Assembly (NCBI GenBank): GCA_030824175.1
Contig: JAVBYH010000302.1
Location: 1 to 7,513 of the forward strand
Reading direction: 5' to 3'
Source: Bacteroidota bacterium
GTDB taxonomy: Bacteria > Bacteroidota > Ignavibacteria > UBA10030 > UBA8401
Length of the DNA: 7,513 bases
Shown: positions 1 through 5,647 of the stretch, one piece after another
How positions within the stretch are numbered: the first letter of the stretch is position 1
Layout of the letters: every line of letters starts with the position of its first letter
The notes under the pieces: model-generated
What the model saw: only the letters and a program-made list of their open reading frames with translations
The model's database searches: none
What the model was told of the DNA's origin: nothing
Made by a program: the position numbers and the translations under genes

Positions 1-1410
1 GTGCCGAACATTCGATGGTATCTCTCTTTATTTGTATTCTTTTGGGCGCCTCTCGTGTGCGGCGCCGGACAACACACAATCGATGCGACGACGGCGCAGG
101 AGTTTCGCGCCGCGCTTAAAAAAGCCGGGCCCGGCGTGACGATCAGGCTCGCCGACGGCACGTATGACCTCGGCGGGGAGATGAAGATCGGCGCACGCGG
201 AACGAAGGGCAGTCCGCTCCGCATCACGGCGCGCAACCGCGGCAAGGCGGTGATCGTCGGAGAATCGCATTTTATTCTGACACGAGCGGCGCACGTCGTC
301 ATCGAGGGCCTTCGGTTCGAAAGCACGAACGGTCCGGCCGTCGAGCTTCGCGGCTGTACGCACGTGCAGGTGACGCGCAACGTGTTCCGCTTGAAGGAAA
401 ACCGGAGGGGTTCGTGGGTCATGATCGACGGCGTGAAAGGCGACTCCGTCACCGTCAGCAGTCACAACCGGGTGGACCATAACCTCTTCGAAAAAAAATC
501 GCAGATGGGGAATTTCGTTACAATCGAAGGCACGAAGCGCGCGCAGCCGCAGGTGTCACAGTACGACCGCGTCGACCACAACCTCTTCGCCGAGATCGGT
601 CCCCGCGTCGAGAACGTGCTCGAGGCGATACGCGCGGGGTCGTCGGAGTATTCGCTCTCGAGCGGCTTCACCGTGATCGAGGAGAACCTCTTCGAACGGT
701 GCGACGGCGATCCGGAATACCTCTCCATCAAATCGAGCGACGACACGATCCGTCACAACACATTCCGCGAATGCCTCGGCTCGCTGTCGCTGCGCCACGG
801 CAACCGCAACACTGTCGACGGCAATTACATCCTCGGCAACGGGAGAACGGGCTCGTTCCTGGACAGCACGGGGAAGACGTGGAAACTCGGAGCGGGCGGA
901 GTGCGGTTCTACGGGGACCGCATGCGCATCGTCAATAATTATTTCGAAGGCCTGACCGGCAGCCGATGGGACGCGACAATGGCCATCACCGGCGGCAATG
1001 CCGTTTACGGTGACGGACAGTCGCTCACGAAACATTTCAGGATCCGGGATGCCGAGATCACCGGCAATACGCTCGTCGGCAACGCGAGCAATATCGAGAT
1101 CGGGTACGACGGCGGGGGCTTCCAGGGGAATTGGTGGTTCCTCACACCGACGCGCGTACGCTTCGAAGACAATGTCATCACCGGCAGCAGCGACACACTC
1201 ATACACATCTTCGCGAAGCCGGTCGAGAGCAGCTGGAACAACAACATCGTATGGCCTGCCGGCAATGCCGCCGCCTTCAGCGCTCCCATCGAGGGTGTCC
1301 GCGTAGAGGACCCCAAACTCGTGAAGACCGGGGGCATCTGGGCGCGTCCCGGCCGTGTGCCGACATTCATGCCGTTGGGCAGGAATGATGTCGGGCCGGA
1401 TGCGAAATAA
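1..1410 (+). CDS. PL6-family polysaccharide lyase (chondroitinase B / alginate lyase type), secreted
   Basis: Probable beta-eliminating lyase cleaving uronic-acid-containing polysaccharide (dermatan sulfate, alginate or a related polymer). Seen: 469 residues from a GTG; residues 1-22 form a signal peptide (hydrophobic core LSLFVFFWAPLV, likely cut after CGA22); the rest has the repeating N-x-F/I turns of a right-handed beta-helix, including two 'VDHNLF' coils (about 158-163 and 191-196). The PL6 active-site block is present: CDGDPEYLSIKS at 234-245 and SLRHG at 263-267. By spacing, K244 and R265 match the catalytic Lys250 and Arg271 of Pedobacter chondroitinase B (both 21 apart), and D237/E239 and probably N205 match its calcium ligands, one Glu being Asp here. 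The end (PLGRNDVGP) is the usual PL6 terminus, so this is a single-domain enzyme without a T9SS tail, probably periplasmic. No ribosome site is visible because the window begins at the GTG; a start slightly upstream cannot be excluded. The family call is strong; the substrate is not resolved. Confidence 0.88.
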   Translation: MPNIRWYLSLFVFFWAPLVCGAGQHTIDATTAQEFRAALKKAGPGVTIRLADGTYDLGGEMKIGARGTKGSPLRITARNRGKAVIVGESHFILTRAAHVVIEGLRFESTNGPAVELRGCTHVQVTRNVFRLKENRRGSWVMIDGVKGDSVTVSSHNRVDHNLFEKKSQMGNFVTIEGTKRAQPQVSQYDRVDHNLFAEIGPRVENVLEAIRAGSSEYSLSSGFTVIEENLFERCDGDPEYLSIKSSDDTIRHNTFRECLGSLSLRHGNRNTVDGNYILGNGRTGSFLDSTGKTWKLGAGGVRFYGDRMRIVNNYFEGLTGSRWDATMAITGGNAVYGDGQSLTKHFRIRDAEITGNTLVGNASNIEIGYDGGGFQGNWWFLTPTRVRFEDNVITGSSDTLIHIFAKPVESSWNNNIVWPAGNAAAFSAPIEGVRVEDPKLVKTGGIWARPGRVPTFMPLGRNDVGPDAK

Positions 1411-1452
1411 CAATGTTCACAAGAATGTGACAGATCCATAGACATGCAGGGT

Positions 1453-1457
1453 GAGGG
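1453..1457 (+). promoter_or_regulatory. Shine-Dalgarno site for the beta-helix gene
   Basis: GAGGG lies 8 bases before the ATG at 1466. It decides the start: a GTG at 1451 would lengthen the protein by five residues but overlaps this site, and the ATG start gives a standard signal peptide beginning MKRR. Confidence 0.65.
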
Positions 1458-1465
1458 ACAGTTGT

Positions 1466-3361
1466 ATGAAGAGAAGAATCATCGCAGTGCTTATCGCATG
1501 TTCAATCCAGTCTGTTGCATTGTCGCAATCATGGCAATCGAAGATCGTGTCGACCGGAACGGACGGAAGACTCGTTTATAAGGCCGACGCCGAAGGGAAT
1601 CGCATTCCCGACTTCAGTTACGCAGGATATAGAAACGGCGCGGTCCCGGTCCCTCGGATCGCCGTCGTCGATTCGGTGGGTCCGATCGCGGGAGACAATA
1701 CAGCGTCCATCCAGGCGGCCATCAACCGTGTCGCCGCCCGGCCTCTCGATGCGCAGGGCTTTCGCGGCGCGCTCTTCATGAAAGCGGGCAGATACAGGGT
1801 GTCGCGGACGATCTATCTCAACGCCTCGGGTGTCGTGGTGCGCGGAGCCGGTGACGGAGCAGATTCGCTTTCCAATACGATCATCTACGCCACGGGCGAC
1901 AGCGTGAGCCAGACCACCGTGCTCGTGGCGGGCGGCGGCACGGGCGGTTCGAATACCTCCGCATGGTCGGGCGCCCTCACCCTGAATGCGTCCATCATGA
2001 CGGACTCGGTGCATGTGGGCGACCGTCAGTTCGAGGTGTCGAGCGCGAGCCAGTTCGCCGTCGGCGACAATGTCGTGATTGTCCATCAGAAGACAACACC
2101 GTGGCTTCGCGCAATCAACTTCGGCGGGGTACCGAACGACACGGGAACCGCATCGTACTGGGCCGGCCAATCGATACCCATCACGTACAACCGATTCATC
2201 ACAGCAATCACCGGCACGACGATAACGATCGACGCGCCAGTGTTCACCACGATGGTCCGCGGGTTGTCCGCGTGCTACATGTATAAGACCAACAGAAGCG
2301 GCATCCTCACCAATATCGGCATCGAGTATCTTCGCGTCGATATCAACAATTATTACAACCAGCATCCGGCCATCAACGGCGACGAAAAGAAACATTCGCT
2401 CGATGCGATCCTCCTCGGCAAGATCGAGGACGCGTGGGTGCGCCGCTGCACGGCGCTGCATTTTACGCAATCGGGATTCAAGACCTCGGTGGCAACGCGC
2501 GTGACGATAGACTCCTGTTCCGCGATCGATCCCATCAGCATCATCACCGGCGAGCGGCGGTATAATTTCAACACCGCCGTCGCATCACAGCTCATCCTCT
2601 TCAGTAACTGTTACGCCAGTTATGCGCGGCACGCGTGCGTCTCCAACGGCACGAGCACGGTGTCCGGCATTGTCTTCCACAATATCACATCGGAATGGTC
2701 ACTCGCCTCGAGCGAAGGCCACCGGCTCTGGTCGCAGGGAATGCTGTATGATAATTTCCGGGATATCAACACGTCCATGTCGGCGGGCAGTACGGTGTTG
2801 GGATTGTATAACAGGGGCAATTACGGTTCGGGCCATGGCTGGGCCGCTGTGCATTCGGTCGCGTGGAATTGTTCCACAGGCACGAGCAGGATCGTCATAC
2901 AAAAGCCGCCCACGGCGCAGAATTATGCGATCGGCTGCATCGCCTCGGTCACGGGATCGGGGCCATTCGCTGGAGCGCAGGGGTATGTGGAAGGTACGAA
3001 TGTTGCAGGCGTGCATCCGCAGTCGCTGTATAAAGCCCAACTCGCCGAACGGCTGAACGCGGCCACCGGCGTCGATCGTTCGGCATCCTGCATTCCCGAG
3101 TCGATGCGCCTGGAGCAGAATTTTCCAAACCCGTTCAACCCGACGACCTCCATCAGATATCGCATACCGGCGGCGACGCATGTCCGGCTTGAGATCGTCG
3201 ATTGTCTGGGCCGTGTACTGACCATCCTGGTCAACGGAATGCAGGAAGCCGGCGAGTATGAGGCGCGCTGGAACGCCGCGGCGCATTCGAGCGGCATCTA
3301 TTTCTGCAGGCTCAATTCCGGACAGAGAGTGGAAACGATGAAGATGGTCCTCGCCAAATGA
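1466..3361 (+). CDS. Secreted right-handed beta-helix protein (pectate-lyase-3-like fold) with T9SS sorting domain, function unassigned
   Basis: A 631-residue exported protein, probably a polysaccharide-active enzyme, though I cannot name its reaction. Seen: signal peptide 1-20 (MKRRIIAVLIACSIQSVALS, likely cut before Q21); an N-terminal module 'GRLVYKADAEGNRIPDFSYAGY'-like (about 34-55); then GDNTASIQAAI (76-86) and VVVRGAGDGA (123-132), the signature of the pectate_lyase_3-type beta-helix entry; then beta-helix coils to about 530, with a conserved-looking RHACVSNG stretch (R388, H389) and a WSQGMLYDN motif after it. Residues about 544-631 are a T9SS type A sorting domain (motif EQNFPNPFNP, then a 'GIYFCRL' strand). 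Similar full-length proteins occur in several phyla as hypothetical or DUF4955-like proteins (from memory). It follows the PL6 gene by 55 bases, and its stop overlaps the start of the sulfatase maturase, so it is in the operon. Alternatives: a new polysaccharide lyase, a beta-helix glycoside hydrolase, or an epimerase. Fold and export are well supported; activity is unknown. Confidence 0.85.
   Translation: MKRRIIAVLIACSIQSVALSQSWQSKIVSTGTDGRLVYKADAEGNRIPDFSYAGYRNGAVPVPRIAVVDSVGPIAGDNTASIQAAINRVAARPLDAQGFRGALFMKAGRYRVSRTIYLNASGVVVRGAGDGADSLSNTIIYATGDSVSQTTVLVAGGGTGGSNTSAWSGALTLNASIMTDSVHVGDRQFEVSSASQFAVGDNVVIVHQKTTPWLRAINFGGVPNDTGTASYWAGQSIPITYNRFITAITGTTITIDAPVFTTMVRGLSACYMYKTNRSGILTNIGIEYLRVDINNYYNQHPAINGDEKKHSLDAILLGKIEDAWVRRCTALHFTQSGFKTSVATRVTIDSCSAIDPISIITGERRYNFNTAVASQLILFSNCYASYARHACVSNGTSTVSGIVFHNITSEWSLASSEGHRLWSQGMLYDNFRDINTSMSAGSTVLGLYNRGNYGSGHGWAAVHSVAWNCSTGTSRIVIQKPPTAQNYAIGCIASVTGSGPFAGAQGYVEGTNVAGVHPQSLYKAQLAERLNAATGVDRSASCIPESMRLEQNFPNPFNPTTSIRYRIPAATHVRLEIVDCLGRVLTILVNGMQEAGEYEARWNAAAHSSGIYFCRLNSGQRVETMKMVLAK
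3095..3358 (+). other. T9SS type A C-terminal sorting domain (coding region)
   Basis: Encodes residues 544-631 of the beta-helix protein: motif LEQNFPNPFNP, then the Ig-like strands 'VRLEIVDCLGRVL', 'GEYEARWNA', 'SGIYFCRL' and the basic end 'ETMKMVLAK'. In FCB bacteria this tail directs passage across the outer membrane by the Por/T9SS machinery, followed by tail removal and often surface attachment. Confidence 0.9.
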
Positions 3362-4500
3362 AAAAACAATTGAACTCGCTCCTCATCAAGCCGAGCGGAC
3401 CGGACTGCAATCTGGACTGCACGTACTGCTTCTACCTTGAGAAGTCGGAGATGTTTCCGAAGTCGAAGATCCACCGCATGTCCCCGGCCGTGCTCGAACA
3501 GATGGTGAAGCAGGCCCTGGAGCAGAGCGGACCGCACATGTCCTTCGGCTGGCAGGGCGGCGAGCCGACCGTGATGGGACTGTCGTTTTTCAGGAAGGCG
3601 ATCCAGTTCCAGGAACGGTACGGACAGGGAAAGACTGTCGGTAACGGACTCCAGACGAACGGCATCCTCCTGAACCAGGAGTGGGCGAAGTTCCTCGCGC
3701 AGTACAACTTTCTCGTCGGGTTGTCGCTCGACGGGCCCGAACACGCGCACGACCGTTACAGGCTGAACAAGCAGGGGAAGGGAACGTGGAAAAAGGTGAA
3801 CGACAGGGCGAAGATGCTGCTCGATGCGGGCGTCGCCACGAATGCCCTCGTCGTCGTGAACGATCACTCTGTCAACTTCCCCGAGGAGATCTACGAGTAC
3901 CACAAGCGGCTGGGATTGACGTACATGCAGTTCATACCGTGCGTCGAGACCGATCCCGCAAATCCGGCGCAGGCCGCGTCGTTCTCCGTCTCTGCCGAAA
4001 AATACGGCGGTTTCCTGGCGAAGATGTTCGACCTGTGGCACGCGGACATCACGGACGGCGTTGCTGCGACGTCCGTGCGATACTTCGATTCGGTGTTCCA
4101 CAAATATGTCGGGATGAACGCGCCGGACTGCACACTGATGCGGGCGTGCGGCGACTATGTCGTCGTGGAGCACAACGGTGACGTCTTCTCGTGCGATTTT
4201 TTCGTGGAGAACAACTGGAGACTCGGCAACATTATGACGCACCGGCTCGACGACATGCTCAACGCGCCGCGGCAGTTCGAATTCGGCGCCATGAAGGCTG
4301 CATTGCCCGATGAATGCGTCTCGTGCGAATGGCTGCAGAAATGCCAGGGCGGATGCACGAAGGACAGGATCCGCGATCCGCACGACAAGGGCTCGAACCA
4401 TTTCTGCGAATCATATAAGATATTCTTCGCGCATGCGGACATCCGGCTCAGGACGCTCGCCGATCAGTGGATGCTCGCGCAGACGAAGGGGGGCGGATAA
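3358..4500 (+). CDS. Anaerobic sulfatase-maturating enzyme (radical SAM/SPASM)
   Basis: Cytoplasmic radical-SAM enzyme that oxidises an active-site Cys or Ser of type I sulfatases to formylglycine, making them active without oxygen. Seen: 380 residues, no signal peptide; radical-SAM cluster motif C17-x3-C21-x2-C24 followed by FY; QGGEPT at 66-71; LQTNG at 98-102; SLDGP at 123-127; and a C-terminal SPASM domain with C258, C264, C279, C320, C323, C329, C333 and C350 for two auxiliary 4Fe-4S clusters. D280 directly after C279 matches the catalytic base Asp277 of the Clostridium perfringens enzyme, and every cysteine falls in register with that protein, so the gene looks intact. Its ATG overlaps the preceding stop (ATGA, 3358-3361) and there is no strong ribosome site, which suggests translational coupling. 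No sulfatase lies in the window, so its clients must be encoded outside it. Alternative: another SPASM maturase, but the Asp and cysteine pattern favours anSME. Common names are anSME, chuR or aslB; I assign no symbol. Confidence 0.93.
   Translation: MKKQLNSLLIKPSGPDCNLDCTYCFYLEKSEMFPKSKIHRMSPAVLEQMVKQALEQSGPHMSFGWQGGEPTVMGLSFFRKAIQFQERYGQGKTVGNGLQTNGILLNQEWAKFLAQYNFLVGLSLDGPEHAHDRYRLNKQGKGTWKKVNDRAKMLLDAGVATNALVVVNDHSVNFPEEIYEYHKRLGLTYMQFIPCVETDPANPAQAASFSVSAEKYGGFLAKMFDLWHADITDGVAATSVRYFDSVFHKYVGMNAPDCTLMRACGDYVVVEHNGDVFSCDFFVENNWRLGNIMTHRLDDMLNAPRQFEFGAMKAALPDECVSCEWLQKCQGGCTKDRIRDPHDKGSNHFCESYKIFFAHADIRLRTLADQWMLAQTKGGG
4486..4493 (+). promoter_or_regulatory. Likely Shine-Dalgarno site for the jelly-roll lyase gene
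   Basis: AAGGGGGG lies within the last codons of the maturase gene, 10 bases before the ATG at 4504. A second in-frame ATG at 4510 is also reachable, so the start is uncertain by two residues. Confidence 0.5.
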
Positions 4501-4503
4501 CGA

Positions 4504-5616
4504 ATGTCGATGCATCCTGTGATGTTGTCTCTATGGCGCGGAGTGCTCAGTGCAGCCGTCTGCTGCGCGTGCGTGTCCGGTGTTCCGGCGCAGACGGTGC
4601 TCGAGGCGGACGGTCCCGGCGGCACGTACGAGCTGATCAACAGCGTGCTCGCACCCGGCGCCGATGTCGTCGAGCATCCCGAATGCGTTCATCCGCAGTT
4701 CGGCCGGCACATCGCCGAGGTATGGGATGCGGAGCTGAACCGGTACGTCTTCGAGTTCTACTCCCATGTCGCGCAAGACAACGACCGATGCATCAATTTC
4801 GATAGGCAGCGCGTGGAGATCAAGACGTACGACAGGTCTCCGGCGAATCTGGTCGGCCTGCGCGGCGAGACGATCACGTACACATGGAAATTCAGGCTGC
4901 CCGCCGGCTTCAAGCCGTCGAGCAGCTTCACGCACATTCACCAGATCAAGGCCGTGGGCGGCGACGACGGCAATCCGCTCATCACGCTGACACCGCGCAA
5001 GGGCACTCCCAATAAACTGGAGCTCATCCATAACAACGTGACGAAGGCGGCCGTCGTGAATTTATCGCTGTTCGAGGGCGTGTGGGTCGAGTGCACGGAG
5101 ACGATCACCGTCGGGGCCACAGGTTCGTACGCGCTGACGATCACACGGGTCGCCGACGGGACGACGCTGCTGTCGTATGCGAAGAGCGGCATCATGACGA
5201 TCCGTCCCGACAATACATTCATCCGGCCGAAGTGGGGGATCTATCGCAGCCTCGATCATCCCGCGGACCTGAGAGACGAGGCCGTGCGGTTTGCCGGGTT
5301 CTCGATCCGGGAGATCGTGACGGATGTCGATCGTACGGAGAGCGCAGTGCCGGAGCGCATGACACTGGAGCAGAATTATCCGAACCCGTTCAATCCGTCG
5401 ACTGTCATCACGTACCGCCTCGCGGCATCGACGCGGATACTGCTGGCGATCTACGACAACGCTGGCAGGATCGTGGACGTCCTCGTCGATACGACGCAGG
5501 CGGGAGGCCGTTATCGCGTAGAATGGAACGCGTCGGCCTATGCAGGCGGCGTGTATTTCTGCCGGCTCCAGGCGGACGGAATTGTCGAGACAAAAAAAAT
5601 AGTCGTCGTGAAGTGA
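4504..5616 (+). CDS. Secreted jelly-roll polysaccharide-lyase-like protein with T9SS sorting domain
   Basis: A 370-residue exported protein, probably a polysaccharide lyase of the concanavalin-A-like (beta jelly roll) fold that cuts uronic-acid polymers. Seen: signal peptide 1-29 (rich in Val, Cys and Ala, ending VPA before Q30); catalytic-type domain about 30-275; T9SS type A tail 283-370. Within the domain, QRVEIKTYD (102-110) resembles the R-x-E-x-K strand of jelly-roll lyases; FTHIHQIKAVGGDDG (142-156) carries H144, H146 and Q147, which would sit on the concave face; WGIYRSL (244-250) followed by LRDEAVRF (256-263) is the last conserved block, with Y247 and R248 as candidate active-site residues. 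This pattern is most like the polysaccharide lyase Pfam group that includes PL20 glucuronan lyase, but I cannot fix the CAZy family by eye. It starts 3 bases after the maturase stop. Alternatives: a jelly-roll hydrolase or a carbohydrate-binding protein. Confidence 0.82.
   Translation: MSMHPVMLSLWRGVLSAAVCCACVSGVPAQTVLEADGPGGTYELINSVLAPGADVVEHPECVHPQFGRHIAEVWDAELNRYVFEFYSHVAQDNDRCINFDRQRVEIKTYDRSPANLVGLRGETITYTWKFRLPAGFKPSSSFTHIHQIKAVGGDDGNPLITLTPRKGTPNKLELIHNNVTKAAVVNLSLFEGVWVECTETITVGATGSYALTITRVADGTTLLSYAKSGIMTIRPDNTFIRPKWGIYRSLDHPADLRDEAVRFAGFSIREIVTDVDRTESAVPERMTLEQNYPNPFNPSTVITYRLAASTRILLAIYDNAGRIVDVLVDTTQAGGRYRVEWNASAYAGGVYFCRLQADGIVETKKIVVVK
5350..5613 (+). other. T9SS type A C-terminal sorting domain (coding region)
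   Basis: Encodes residues 283-370 of the jelly-roll protein: LEQNYPNPFNPS, 'ILLAIYDNAGRIV', 'GRYRVEWNA', 'GGVYFCRL' and 'ETKKIVVVK'. It is the same length (88 residues) as the tail of the beta-helix protein and matches it strand for strand, both keeping a Cys in the YFCRL strand. Confidence 0.9.
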
Positions 5617-5635
5617 CACCGGCACGTACGGAAAG

Positions 5636-5640
5636 AAAGG
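5636..5640 (+). promoter_or_regulatory. Shine-Dalgarno site for the GH88-lyase fusion gene
   Basis: AAAGG lies 7 bases before the ATG at 5648, in the 31-base gap after the jelly-roll gene. No terminator-like hairpin is seen in that gap, so read-through from upstream is likely. Confidence 0.6.
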
Positions 5641-5647
5641 TTGAAGC

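Noticed and set aside
49..69. Lipoprotein signal in the PL6 protein (Cys20)
   Set aside because: The residues before the Cys (APLV) do not fit a lipobox; an ordinary signal peptidase I site after Ala22 fits better.
556..1413. Open frame on the - strand (about 285 codons) opposite the PL6 gene
   Set aside because: No domain or plausible start context; it covers the PL6 catalytic region on the other strand.
1414..1432. Imperfect inverted repeat (TGTTCAC - loop - GTGACA) in the gap between genes 1 and 2, as terminator or operator
   Set aside because: Only six pairs with a bulge, no T-run after it, and not a known operator arrangement; too weak to call.
1451..1465. GTG at 1451 as the start of the beta-helix gene
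   Set aside because: It overlaps the GAGGG ribosome site that is well placed for the ATG at 1466, and adds five residues before a normal signal peptide.
3298..4401. Open frame on the - strand (about 367 codons) opposite the sulfatase maturase
   Set aside because: Low-complexity, Arg/Val/His-rich product, no domain; the + strand has all anSME cysteines in register.
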